From: a virus
Strand: one strand, 5' to 3'
Virus record (IMG/VR): IMGVR_UViG_3300036828_000198
Span: 1-64,000 of that record
DNA: 64,000 nt
The notes under the pieces were generated by a model, which saw only the letters and a list, made by a program, of their open reading frames with translations, searched no databases and was not told where the DNA came from. Below are positions 1 to 7,696 of this stretch, piece by piece (the stretch's first letter is position 1; every line of letters begins with the position of its first letter). The position numbers were made by a program, and so were the translations under genes.

Positions 1-2
1 CC

Positions 3-134
3 ACTCCATGGGAAGCAGCCTGTATTGCACGTAGACAGGCTCGAGCTGCAAAGTTCACAGTCAGTTCAAGTAGTGGAACGGTGCGCGTAGCAAGAAGCAA
101 GAACGGTAAGAGGGCTCCTACCCGTAATGGGTAG
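3..134 (+). CDS. C-terminal end of an unknown basic protein (partial)
   Basis: An open frame runs in from the window edge for 43 codons to a TAG at 132-134. The visible part is rich in Arg, Lys and Ser (for example RRQARAAKF and RSKNGKRAPT), as in a nucleic-acid-binding tail. Its start lies outside the window. The next gene follows 38 bases later on the same strand. I do not recognise the family; that it is a real gene end is inferred only from the open frame and composition. Confidence 0.4.
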   Translation, partial: TPWEAACIARRQARAAKFTVSSSSGTVRVARSKNGKRAPTRNG

Positions 135-172
135 AGTTCAAGGCGGACAACAAACTTAAACTGGAGATTCAC

Positions 173-931
173 ATGACTCAGGTACGTCTAAGCCACGTAC
201 TGTCGCGTTATGCAGATGCTACGACTCGAATGAAAGATGTTCAAACTAGAGCATATCACAGGATTCAGAAGGCGCCTGGTCTAGCTGGGTTCACGAAGAT
301 ATACCGAGTCGAGCGTCAAGGAACTGCAATACAGCCTGATCAGAGTCAGCTGTTGCAGACTCGAGCATACAAGGTTCTAGAGGAATTCGTAGCCGCTCAA
401 GCCGTTCTGCTAGACGCTAGGACGACTAAGGATTATGCCAACACAGAGACTACTGCAAACGTAGTAGTTGACGGAAACATCATGCTCGCAAACGCTCCTC
501 CTACTCTTCTCCTGTCCATAGAGAAGATGGTAACCGACCTTAGAACGTTCCTAAACGCTCTTCCGGTTCTCCCCCCAGACGAGCAGTGGCATTATGATCC
601 AGCACAGGACTGCTATGTCTCCGAAGTGTCAGAACAGACTCGAGTCGAGCAGGTCAAGGAAGGCCTAGTCCTATATCCTCACCAGGAGACCTCTAAAGGC
701 CTACTTCCTGCTCAGACTCAGATCGTAGAGAACAGCCACGTTGTAGGCATATGGACTACAACCAAGTTCTCTGGAGCAGTTACCCTTAAGGACAAGGAAG
801 CACTAGTCGCAAGGGCCCAGAAGCTAGTAGACGCAGTTAAGATGGCCCTACATGAGGCTAATGCCCACGTGACAGAAGATCGTCATCCAGCACAAGAGCT
901 GCTCGGGTATGTGACTGAGGTCCTATCCTGA
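173..931 (+). CDS. Hypothetical phage protein, 252 aa
   Basis: ATG start with GGAG about 8 bases upstream. The protein is soluble-looking and mostly helical, with no signal peptide or membrane segment. Long amphipathic helices at about residues 60-90, 110-130 and 205-235 suggest an oligomeric or structural role, but I cannot assign a family. It is the last gene before the 385-base noncoding stretch that holds the tRNA-like element. The frame is certain from its length and codon use. Confidence 0.7.
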   Translation: MTQVRLSHVLSRYADATTRMKDVQTRAYHRIQKAPGLAGFTKIYRVERQGTAIQPDQSQLLQTRAYKVLEEFVAAQAVLLDARTTKDYANTETTANVVVDGNIMLANAPPTLLLSIEKMVTDLRTFLNALPVLPPDEQWHYDPAQDCYVSEVSEQTRVEQVKEGLVLYPHQETSKGLLPAQTQIVENSHVVGIWTTTKFSGAVTLKDKEALVARAQKLVDAVKMALHEANAHVTEDRHPAQELLGYVTEVLS

Positions 932-1078
932 GCGAACTACCCTAACCTGAACCTGATAGTGACGAGTCAAGAGACTCACATTAACCTGAGCCCACAAGGG
1001 TTAACGGAACCCAACAAAAACGAGGGCGTTTCAACTTCGCAGGGATAAACTTAAGAGCACCCCGTGGACGAATCAACG

Positions 1079-1185
1079 GGGAGGAACAATCCAACACTGA
1101 TGTCGGTTCGAGTCCGACTCGGGGAGCCAACGATCCCCGATAGCTCAATGGCTAGAGCAAGTGCCCTTTAAACCTGATTCCTCCC
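1079..1185 (+). ncRNA. Permuted (half-swapped) tRNA-like RNA
   Basis: A canonical tRNA 3' half precedes a canonical 5' half. The 3' half has T-stem GTCGG (1102-1106), T-loop TTCGAGT, CCGAC (1114-1118), acceptor strand TCGGGGA (1119-1125), a discriminator G and encoded CCA (1127-1129). After a 4-base linker the 5' half begins: acceptor TCCCCGA (1134-1140, perfect 7-bp complement), TA, D-stem GCTC (1143-1146), loop with GG, GAGC (1155-1158). AGTG (1160-1163) can pair with CACT (1095-1098) as an anticodon stem, and GGGAGGAA (1079-1086) pairs perfectly with TTCCTCCC (1178-1185). No G3-U70 pair and a real D-stem argue against tmRNA. The anticodon is not clear. Normal tRNA order is impossible here because the matching halves are not found downstream or upstream. 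Confidence 0.65.
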
Positions 1186-1220
1186 GACGCCTGTCGTCTA
1201 CATCGGTCGGGTGCCAGGAC

Positions 1221-1252
1221 GCTCTTAACCGAGCACATGCCTGCTAAGCATG
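1221..1252 (+). other. Second tRNA-arm-like pair of hairpins
   Basis: GCTC-TTAACC-GAGC-A is followed by a perfect 5-bp stem CATGC/GCATG closing the 7-base loop CTGCTAA. This looks like a D-stem plus an anticodon arm with central triplet GCT (Ser). It repeats the GCTC...GAGCA of the upstream D-arm (1143-1159). No T-arm follows it. It may belong to the same structured RNA as the permuted tRNA-like element; its role is unknown. Confidence 0.35.
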
Positions 1253-1266
1253 TAAATCCTACAACG

Positions 1267-1299
1267 GGGGGAGCCTGAACGGCAGAGTCAGGCTCCCCC
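1267..1299 (+). terminator. Strong hairpin ending the noncoding RNA region
   Basis: GGGGGAGCCTGA (1267-1278) pairs without mismatch with TCAGGCTCCCCC (1288-1299) around a 9-base loop. There is no T-run after it, only CTCTTAGG, so it is either a GC-rich terminator of the preceding RNA or an RNA-stabilising 3' hairpin. The next gene starts 18 bases downstream. The remainder of 932-1316 contains only shorter hairpins, such as GAGTC/GACTC around AAGA and CCCCGT/ACGGGG. Confidence 0.5.
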
Positions 1300-1316
1300 T
1301 CTTAGGAAGTAAACTA

Positions 1317-1559
1317 ATGACTGACGAACGTGAAGCATTCCGAGAAGCAATGCACATAATGAGAGACGCTTTTCTAGTACTAGAGGACCAACTGGACAGT
1401 GCAGGTTGGTCGGTTTTCGAACAAAGTACTAGATTCCTTTACGGATTTGAAACAGCAAATAAGATCTTTGGCGACGTACTACTTCAAAGAGACGTAGAGA
1501 CTATATTCCATAGCTCGGAAAGGAGTGTCCCTGAAGGGAGGGAAAAGACAGATGAATGA
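1317..1559 (+). CDS. Hypothetical small acidic protein, 80 aa
   Basis: ATG start 18 bases after the big hairpin, with AGGAAGT as ribosome-binding site. The product is small, charged and helical with no recognisable motif. Its stop overlaps the start of the next gene (ATG at 1552), implying translational coupling. No family recognised. Confidence 0.55.
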   Translation: MTDEREAFREAMHIMRDAFLVLEDQLDSAGWSVFEQSTRFLYGFETANKIFGDVLLQRDVETIFHSSERSVPEGREKTDE

Positions 1560-1983
1560 TATTGAGAAGGCTCCGCCAGCGTTGTTTCAACACTGTGTTA
1601 CCGTGTTCGAAGCAATGAGAGCAGGAGCCCTTCCTCATCAGATAGGAACCCCTGGAGACTCTGCTGCACCCGTAAGACATGCTTTCGTCTACCAGGGTCA
1701 TACGACTAGGTTGTTCAGAGAGCTAAACCTACCTAGTCCATACTACACTAGTATCCTCCAGGCGCTCCAACAGATGGGCTGTATTAAGCAGCTCTCTCGC
1801 GGAGGCGGAAGCGCTGAGTCCCGATGGGAACTTCTAGACGACCCGACAATGGACCTCTTCTTCGAATCGTCAGGCGTAACTCCTGGTAAGTCAAGAATGG
1901 CCAAGATAGAACAGAGGCTAGCCGATAGTCAAAACAGGCTAGACGCAATAGAAGAGCGTATCCGTCTAGAGGAAACAGGGTGA
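1552..1983 (+). CDS. Winged-helix-like putative regulator with coiled-coil tail
   Basis: An upstream GTG at 1525 is possible, but ATG 1552 follows GGGAGG at a good distance and overlaps the stop of the previous gene. The middle of the 143-aa product reads like a winged helix: a recognition-helix stretch (YYTSILQALQQMGCIKQL) followed by a glycine-rich wing and a beta strand. The last about 30 residues (KIEQRLADSQNRLDAIEERI) form a coiled coil likely used for dimerisation. A DNA-binding role is inferred from this pattern, not from a recognised family. Confidence 0.6.
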   Translation: MNDIEKAPPALFQHCVTVFEAMRAGALPHQIGTPGDSAAPVRHAFVYQGHTTRLFRELNLPSPYYTSILQALQQMGCIKQLSRGGGSAESRWELLDDPTMDLFFESSGVTPGKSRMAKIEQRLADSQNRLDAIEERIRLEETG

Positions 1984-1986
1984 CAC

Positions 1987-2397
1987 ATGGCCGAAACCCT
2001 CTATGAAGAGGCGTGCAGATGCCCTACCTGTAATGAACCTGGCAAGCTCATCAATGTCAGAACTGCTAGAGTTCCAGCTACAGTAGCCACGCCTGGTACT
2101 AAGGTACACCTTCTAGAGTGCAGGAACGATCGTTGTCCTGACTTCGTTCCACCTGAGCTAGCCGGATCAAGTACTCTGATTCCTGGAGAGCGTGGCAGAT
2201 GGTACGTACAAGTCAATCCTGATGGCACGGTGCCTCCTAAGGGCTCAGGATCCACAGGCCCGAAGGCTTTCGAATCAGAAAGTGTACACTCAGCTCTAGC
2301 CCAACGTGCACGAGACAACCTTAGGTACCTTGCAGCCAAAGATGAACGTAAAGGCGAAGCGTACGAAATCGGAAGAGACCTAGGATACCCTGACTAA
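1987..2397 (+). CDS. Zinc-ribbon-type hypothetical protein, 136 aa
   Basis: The N-terminus carries CRCPTC and, about 33 residues later, CRNDRC, a paired Cys arrangement typical of a zinc ribbon. The C-terminal half is helical and charged. It starts 4 bases after the previous stop, and its TAA overlaps the ATG of the next gene, so it is part of a coupled operon. Function unknown; nucleic-acid or protein binding is a guess. A weak copy of the dispersed two-box element lies antisense within it (2224-2261). Confidence 0.6.
   Translation: MAETLYEEACRCPTCNEPGKLINVRTARVPATVATPGTKVHLLECRNDRCPDFVPPELAGSSTLIPGERGRWYVQVNPDGTVPPKGSGSTGPKAFESESVHSALAQRARDNLRYLAAKDERKGEAYEIGRDLGYPD
2224..2261 (-). repeat. 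Dispersed two-box element, weak copy
   Basis: Minus strand: box 1 GGGCCTGTGGA (2261-2251) is perfect, but at the expected distance the second box is only GCACCG, so box 2 is doubtful. Confidence 0.4.
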
Positions 2398-2639
2398 TGA
2401 GACCTACATGGCTTATAGAATACGTTCCTACACCTGAAACGCTACGTGACATGCTTCAACTCGTTGGGGTTGAAGTAGATTCCAAAGATCTAGAGCAACT
2501 ATCTCCCATGGAGGGTCTAGTCGTCGCAGACTGGGCTGTGCGAGTACATCTCAAAGCTTCAGACAACCCTTTGATGTACAGACCGAAGCCATACATACTC
2601 TCCTTTCTACAGGTACTTCACCGTAATTCCCAGAGGTAA
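2397..2639 (+). CDS. Hypothetical protein, 80 aa
   Basis: ATG shares one base with the preceding stop codon (TAATG). The product is a small mixed alpha/beta protein (starts MRPTWLIEYVPTPE) without cysteines, signal or membrane segments. No family recognised; kept because of tight coupling to both neighbours. Confidence 0.55.
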   Translation: MRPTWLIEYVPTPETLRDMLQLVGVEVDSKDLEQLSPMEGLVVADWAVRVHLKASDNPLMYRPKPYILSFLQVLHRNSQR

Positions 2640-2641
2640 AC

Positions 2642-2923
2642 ATGGGCGAAGAGATTACTCCTGAACTGAATACGGACCAACTGATAGAGCAGATGCAAGC
2701 TGATGAACTCGAAGACGACGAATCTCCTCTCATAACTCCGGTCAATTACAGTAAGATTAGACCGTTCAAGCCACAACAGGTTTTTTATCACATAAGGGCA
2801 CATCACCTAAAGGTATACTTCTGCCCATGTGGTAGAAAGTGTATAAACAAACAAGAAGCCGATGTGTACTTCCGAAGCATCGGAAAACTTCAGAAACCAG
2901 GAGACAATGATGGGCAGACTTAA
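2642..2923 (+). CDS. Hypothetical protein with small Cys motif, 93 aa
   Basis: Starts 2 bases after the previous stop. The N-terminal third is very acidic (DELEDDESP), the rest basic, with CPCGRKC near residue 62 that could hold a metal. The 3' end overlaps the next gene. Family unknown. Confidence 0.5.
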   Translation: MGEEITPELNTDQLIEQMQADELEDDESPLITPVNYSKIRPFKPQQVFYHIRAHHLKVYFCPCGRKCINKQEADVYFRSIGKLQKPGDNDGQT

Positions 2924-3146
2924 GGTCGCAAGAGATCGAGCCAAGAAGCTCAACGTATACGACTGGGGCATATTTGCATCGATGACACTAGGACTGAGCA
3001 GCATAGTAATAAACTCGCCCAACCTTTACCCAGTTCTAGCGGCTTTCTGCCTAGAGATATTCTTCATCGTGATGTCAAACCAACTACATCTAAAGGACAA
3101 AGACGAGAACAAGACACACGACCGTAACGACATTTGGCCGAGGTGA
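2910..3146 (+). CDS. Small membrane protein, two transmembrane helices
   Basis: ATG at 2910 is preferred over the longer GTG-started frame because CAGGAG lies 6 bases upstream. The 78-aa product has a basic N-terminus (GRLKVARDRAKKL) followed by two hydrophobic segments at about residues 17-35 and 38-56 and a charged C-terminal tail. Inner-membrane location is inferred. The start overlaps the end of the preceding gene. Confidence 0.55.
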   Translation: MGRLKVARDRAKKLNVYDWGIFASMTLGLSSIVINSPNLYPVLAAFCLEIFFIVMSNQLHLKDKDENKTHDRNDIWPR

Positions 3147-3148
3147 TA

Positions 3149-3349
3149 ATGGTGCCAATTAGAGTGCTACGATTGATAGAGTATGTCTATGACACTCCTG
3201 AGCGTGCCGAAGCAGATAGACAACACTGGCAGATACCCCCTATAGGTACGCGACGTCATGGAGATATGGTCATTAGGTCTACCATCCTAGAAGATTTGGA
3301 TTGGAAAGGCCCAACTAGTATCAACTATCCTCCGACAGAACATGGATGA
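3149..3349 (+). CDS. Hypothetical protein, 66 aa
   Basis: ATG 3149 follows GAGGTG closely and comes just after the previous stop (3144-3146). The product is a short mixed alpha/beta chain without motifs (MVPIRVLRLIEYVYDTPE...). It is placed in a run of coupled small genes; no function can be assigned. Confidence 0.5.
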   Translation: MVPIRVLRLIEYVYDTPERAEADRQHWQIPPIGTRRHGDMVIRSTILEDLDWKGPTSINYPPTEHG

Positions 3350-3352
3350 AAC

Positions 3353-3595
3353 ATGTATCACACTATCAAGGAACTGAAGGAAGCGATCAAGGATCTGCCA
3401 GACGAGGCAGCAGTGCGTACCGAAGGCTGCGACTGCACAGGTCCTTGGGACGGAACAGTAACAGAAGATCCTCCAGCTGACATGTGGGAAGAAGCGTCTT
3501 ACGGGACTAAGATATTTACAGTAGGCAGACTAATGGAACCCTACGAACAATTCAGAGATAAAGGCGATCCGACTCCTTCAGGTCCGCTACCGTAA
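3353..3595 (+). CDS. Hypothetical acidic protein, 80 aa
   Basis: Begins MYHTIKELKEAIKDLPDEA, a pattern seen in small phage proteins whose first helix ends in DLPD followed by a beta strand. A CDC at residues 26-28 is the only cysteine cluster. Its last base overlaps the next ATG (TAATG). No family recognised. Confidence 0.55.
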   Translation: MYHTIKELKEAIKDLPDEAAVRTEGCDCTGPWDGTVTEDPPADMWEEASYGTKIFTVGRLMEPYEQFRDKGDPTPSGPLP

Positions 3596-4008
3596 TGCCA
3601 GATGACAACTTGTATGATGGTCTAGTCAGACTAGGACAAGGTAGAAAGATATTCAGGAGGAAACGCAAGAGTAGGGGAGCAGACTTTTCCGGTCAAGAAC
3701 CCCCTACTATGCAGGAGATCAACAGAGGCGTATGGTGCAAACGATGTAAGAAACGTCATCCGTACAATGGATCCAAGAGGATTAGATTGGGAACACAGTA
3801 TGAAAAGAGAGGAGCCCACTTCGTAATTTATTGGTTGTGCCCTGTAAGCGGTGACTATATAGGAGAGATATGTCTAGGACGTACGGGGACATCTACCCAA
3901 CAAGACGAGACTCTCACAACCACTACTATAGACTCTGGCACGGAATGCTCAAGAGATGCTACGACCCCGAGCATCATAACTACGCATACTACGGAGGAAG
4001 AGGAATAA
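3595..4008 (+). CDS. Hypothetical zinc-finger protein with altered C-terminus, 137 aa
   Basis: The first about 95 residues look genuine: a basic segment (FRRKRKSRG) and Cys pairs (CKRC ... LCP) suggesting metal binding. From about residue 96 the frame overlaps the HNH-AP2 endonuclease gene by 139 bases and becomes Thr/Glu-rich low-complexity sequence (LTTTT...TTEEEE), unlike normal protein. The likely reading is that insertion of the endonuclease gene cut off the original 3' end and gave this gene a chance tail. The true ancestral end is not visible. Confidence 0.5.
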   Translation: MPDDNLYDGLVRLGQGRKIFRRKRKSRGADFSGQEPPTMQEINRGVWCKRCKKRHPYNGSKRIRLGTQYEKRGAHFVIYWLCPVSGDYIGEICLGRTGTSTQQDETLTTTTIDSGTECSRDATTPSIITTHTTEEEE

Positions 4009-4388
4009 CAGTATGCGATCGATGGTTCGAATTCGAATATTTTGTGGAAGACATACTGGAGTTTATTGGTCCTAAGCCCGAAGGACATACTCTAGACAGA
4101 ATTGATAACTCAAAGGGATATTGTGCACGTAATGTACAATGGGCAACGATGATAGTGCAGAACAACAATAGACGTGAGATAAAGGCGCCAAGGCAAAGAG
4201 GTACAAACTATAGAGGTGTCACTCTGCATGCAGGCAAGTGGGTTGCAAAGGGTTCTCATAGAGGCCCTATCTATCTAGGCAGGCACGATACCCCTGAGGA
4301 CGCAGCTAGAGCATACGACACCTGGGCTCTACAAGAGTTCGGTCCGGAGTACAAAGGTTTCAACTTTCCAAGGAACGTAGGGAGGTGA
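3870..4388 (+). CDS. HNH-type homing endonuclease with AP2 DNA-binding domain
   Basis: ATG preceded by AGGAG. Residues about 1-105 match phage HNH-like endonucleases (YYGGRGITVCDRW, then DRIDNSKGYCARNVQWAT). Residues about 115-168 form an AP2 domain (YRGVTLHAGKWVAK ... YLGRHDTPEDAARAYD ... GFNF). Such free-standing enzymes cut a target site and spread themselves. It overlaps the gene before it and sits directly upstream of the helicase gene, whose start codon lies 6 bases past its stop. That helicase carries an odd 5-nt insertion at a highly conserved motif, a possible scar of homing. Confidence 0.85.
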   Translation: MSRTYGDIYPTRRDSHNHYYRLWHGMLKRCYDPEHHNYAYYGGRGITVCDRWFEFEYFVEDILEFIGPKPEGHTLDRIDNSKGYCARNVQWATMIVQNNNRREIKAPRQRGTNYRGVTLHAGKWVAKGSHRGPIYLGRHDTPEDAARAYDTWALQEFGPEYKGFNFPRNVGR

Positions 4389-4393
4389 TGTCA

Positions 4394-6741
4394 ATGAATT
4401 CGTCACGTATACAACTATACACCTTCCAACGGGAGGCGGTCGACAAACTAGGAGTTCCCGAGCTTGCTAGTAGGTTGGTCGGTGACGATATGTTATCGGA
4501 CTAGGAAAAACGTTCGAGGCTATTGTCATAGATATGCGCCTTAGGGTTAAGACCCTTAATGGCTCCGGACCTTTGAAAGTTAGGCGTACTCTGATACTTG
4601 CTCCTCTTTCGGTTCATGGACATTGGCAGAAGCACATTAAGGCATTGTGGCCTCAAGCACGTGTATACGTTATGGACAGAACTGGAATGCCTGTTGATGG
4701 TAGGCGAGCGTTCAGGAAGGCATTGACCCAGAACTACAACTACTACATTTGTCACTATGAAGCTGTTCGCAATAAGGATCTTATCCCAGCTATTCGCAAG
4801 GTAGATTGGTTCCACGTTATTGCTGACGAATGTCATAGGTTGAAGGGAAGAAAGACTCAACAGACTAGGGCTGTCAAAACCCTTAAACCTAAATTCAAGA
4901 CAGGTATGTCTGGAACCCCTGCAGAAGATAAGCCACAAGACCTCTGGTCGATTTTGAATTGGCTGTGGCCTCAGACGTATAGGTCGTTCTGGAAGTTCGT
5001 TGGTGACTACTGTAATCCACCGGAAACTCCTATATGGATGGCAGATGGAACTTTCAAGGCACTAGGAGACGTAAAGATTGGAGACAAGGTAATAGGTTGG
5101 GACTCTTCAAAGAAACTTTGTGTCTCTGACGTACTTGCGATCTACGGACGTAGAGCACCTCTTGTCAAGGCAACACTAGCATCGGGTTCGACTATCAGAT
5201 GCACGCCTGATCATAAGTGGCTAGACCCAAGAGCAAGCGTACCTTCTAGAGTTAAACTAGGTTCTAACCCTTGGGTACAACTTGGACACAATCCTTTGGG
5301 ACTATACGGTGGTTCTAAACATCTGTCCAAAGTGGTTGAAGTACCAGATGAGCTAACCTGGAACTTGAAAAAAGAAGCCATGTGGCTAGGTGGTCTTTAC
5401 GATGGAGAAGGTAACATCAACGGAAAGGGTAATTTCAGTATATCTCAGTCTCCAACTCATAATCCGGAGGTATGTGACAGAATTAGAACAGTAACACGCC
5501 TTCTAGGATTCGAAGTAAGCGAAGACCCTCACGGCGGATGTATTGTATTTAGGTTTACAGGAGGACAAGGGTCCCCTACCCTAGTCAATAGTCTGAAGGT
5601 TAAGTTTCTCAGCTACTGCGAACCATCACGAAAAGGTAAAATTGTAGATAGTCTGCTTAAAGCTCACTTTGGAAGGCTCGATCGTGTCGAGAAAATAGAG
5701 AAAGACGGAGACGACGAGCCTGTTATATCCATGAAAACCTCAACGGGAAACTATGTAGCTTGGGGATATGCGTCCAAGAACTGTGAACAAGAGACAGTCT
5801 GTCAAGAGTGCGGAGGGGTTTCAGCATTTGAAAACGGACCCATCATACACACTAGTCGTTGTACTAAGACTGGAACAACGTTCAAGAAGATCGTAGGCGT
5901 AAATAAAGCTTCTATACCTGCACTACGTAGGGAGATGTCTAGGTACACAGTCAGAAGGCTAAAGTCTGATCCAGGTATTCTAGATGAACTACCACCCAAG
6001 ACGTACACCGACATAGAAGTAACACTTGCTCCTAGGCAACGCAAAGCTTATGACCAGATGCGTAAGAATATGCTAGCCTGGATCGGAGAACATGAGGACC
6101 AACCACTTACGGCGGCAGTGGTTGTGGCTCAGCTTTGTAGACTACAACAGTTCGCATTGGCATCTGCTCACATTGAAATGAGACCAGTTAGGAGACGTAA
6201 GACAGGACAAGTAGAACTAGTACGATATGTCGTTCTAGAAGAGCCATCCTCCAAACTAGCAGCCCTAGAAGAGGTCATAGATGACCACCCAAACGAATCC
6301 TTCGTCGTCTTTTCCCAGTTCAAGTCGATGGCTAATCTCGTTGCCAGGAAACTGGAAAGTAAGAATATCTCAGTCGGGGTCTACACAGGTGACGTCAGGG
6401 AACAATCGGTTCGAGACAAGCTTGTTGATGAGTTCCAACACGGCGATATTCAGGTGTTCGTTGGGACCATTGCGGCTGGGGGCGAAAGTATCACGCTTCA
6501 TAGATCCTCTACGTGCATCCTTCTTGATAGGCACTGGACGCCCACTAAGAACGAGCAAGCTGTCGATAGACTTCACCGTGATGGACAAAAGCACCCAGTC
6601 CAAGTTATAGACATAATCGCCCGCAATACTGTTGACCTAGGACGTAGAACTAAGATTGCCGGAAAATGGAATACTCTCAAACTTCTACTGGACGACAAGG
6701 TAGACATGGACGCGTACGAGGAGCAGGCAAGTGGATATTAA
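4394..6741 (+). CDS. SNF2-type DEAD/DEAH helicase with intein and a 5-nt frame-breaking insertion
   Basis: ATG 4394 follows GGAGG at a good distance and encodes the Q-motif-like YTFQREAVDKL and GDDM. After ATG 4490-4492, five extra bases (TTATC, 4493-4497) break the frame; then GGA CTA GGA AAA ACG resumes the Walker A GLGKT. Without them the text reads the canonical GDDMGLGKT. Downstream motifs are intact: DECH near 4825, MSGTPAED, and the SNF2 motif VI region (AVDRLHRDGQKHPV) near the end. An intein occupies 5011-5781. The extein has a Cys cluster (CEQETVCQECGG). The enzyme presumably remodels DNA during replication or recombination. The open frame alone runs from ATG 4534 (735 aa). Either the gene is broken, or ribosomes hop the 5 bases. 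Confidence 0.8.
4493..4497 (+). other. 5-nt insertion inside helicase Walker A motif
   Basis: The bases TTATC separate ATG (4490-4492) from GGA (4498). Their removal restores GDDMGLGKT. The insertion creates a second AT-starting codon, ATC (4495-4497), exactly 5 bases after ATG, so a peptidyl-tRNA slip from ATG to ATC would resume correctly at GGA. Zero-frame reading meets TAG at 4502. Confidence 0.7.
5011..5781 (+). other. Intein (257 aa) with LAGLIDADG-type endonuclease domain
   Basis: The intein begins with Cys (codon 5011) and ends Asn (codon 5779), with Cys as +1 extein residue, as expected for protein splicing. Block A region: NPPETPIWMADGTFKALGDVK; block B-like region: TPDHKW. The centre has LGGLYDGEGNI, a LAGLIDADG motif. 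The C-terminal block is YVAWGYASKN followed by Cys; the penultimate residue is Lys rather than the usual His, which may slow or alter C-terminal cleavage. It interrupts the helicase between its SGTP motif and the Cys cluster. Confidence 0.85.
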
Positions 6742-7204
6742 GGATTCTACCGATCACAGGAAAGCTTATCTCAGTTGTTGTAGCCAGAGTCACTTTAGTA
6801 TAGAATTCCGTAAGTCGGATTCGACGCTAGCATATGAAGAGTTGAGGAGTGAGCAAGCTAAAGCGACCGGACGTCCTTTCCGTCTTGGTGATCCTGATAT
6901 TCTGGTTGCTATTTGCCTACGTTGCGGTAACGAAATTACGATTACGGATACAGAGGGTAAAGTACCGAACGTAAGAACGGCCGCCTCAGATGTGTACTGG
7001 GGAGCTGACGGACGTATCAAAGTTAAGACCCGCGTGGCTCACGACGCATCTGGAAACTATCCAGACAAGGAATACTACGATCCAAGAGGCTATCGCGACC
7101 AGAGGATCCATAGGCCAGAAGATCTGTACGGTGACTCTAACTGGAAAGCACACATAGATGGGCTTCGTAGGGCAGCGAGAGGAGATCCCCTTGAGTGGGA
7201 ATGA
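6731..7204 (+). CDS. Hypothetical protein with Cys pair, 157 aa
   Basis: GTG start overlapping the helicase stop by 11 bases, with GAGGAG upstream. CLRC near residue 62 plus an earlier CC suggest a metal site. The C-terminal third is highly charged and aromatic (YYDPRGYRDQRIHRPEDLYG). Possibly a helicase partner because of the overlap, but no family is recognised. Confidence 0.6.
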   Translation: MDIKDSTDHRKAYLSCCSQSHFSIEFRKSDSTLAYEELRSEQAKATGRPFRLGDPDILVAICLRCGNEITITDTEGKVPNVRTAASDVYWGADGRIKVKTRVAHDASGNYPDKEYYDPRGYRDQRIHRPEDLYGDSNWKAHIDGLRRAARGDPLEWE

Positions 7205-7222
7205 AGACTGGACAGAACAGTT

Positions 7223-7696
7223 ATGAGACAAATTCCAGTAGGTAGTATGGTTGCTTTCGTAGATGATGAAGACTACGAAAGAGTATCGGGCTATACTTGG
7301 TACCCTATTGGTGATGGAAACGGCTATACGTTCTACGCAAGAGCATATGCGCCAACTGAACCTAGTGAACGCATCAACATGCATACGCTTATCACTGGTT
7401 GGGACCGCGTTGACCACTCGGATGGAAACGGTCTCAATAACCAGAAAGGCAATCTGAGAGAGACTACTCGTAGTCAGAATGCTATGAATCAGCGTAAGAA
7501 GACAGGGACGTCTTCTTGCTTCAAAGGCGTAGGCAAACATAAGCAGTCAAACAAGTGGGCAGCGAGAATTAACAAAGACGGGCAAAGAACTAACCTAGGA
7601 CTCTTTACAGACGAAGAGGAAGCAGCACGAGCCTACGATATAGCAGCTAAAGAACTATTCGGAGAATTTGCCTATCTCAACTTTCCGGAGGAGTAA
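7223..7696 (+). CDS. HNH endonuclease with AP2 domain (second copy type)
   Basis: The protein shows the HNH signature VDHSDGNGLNNQKGNLRE at about residues 68-85, followed by TTRSQNAMNQRK, and an AP2 domain at about residues 105-155 (FKGVGKHKQSNKWAARI ... LGLFTDEEEAARAYD ... LNFP). It is a free-standing homing endonuclease. It shares the AP2 half with the enzyme at 3870 but has a different nuclease half. It is inserted between two small genes without visible damage to either. Confidence 0.88.
   Translation: MRQIPVGSMVAFVDDEDYERVSGYTWYPIGDGNGYTFYARAYAPTEPSERINMHTLITGWDRVDHSDGNGLNNQKGNLRETTRSQNAMNQRKKTGTSSCFKGVGKHKQSNKWAARINKDGQRTNLGLFTDEEEAARAYDIAAKELFGEFAYLNFPEE

Noticed and set aside
1079-1299. 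Reading the tRNA-like locus as a permuted tmRNA
   Set aside because: The D-arm has a full stem, no G3-U70 alanine identity pair is present, and no convincing tag ending in hydrophobic Ala residues is seen. The short frame ending in the hairpin TAA (ALNRAHAC) does not look like a tag.
932-1316. A definite circularly permuted group I intron
   Set aside because: The lengths would fit, but I could not build a convincing P3-P7 core or a P1 pairing by eye, so I only list it as a test.
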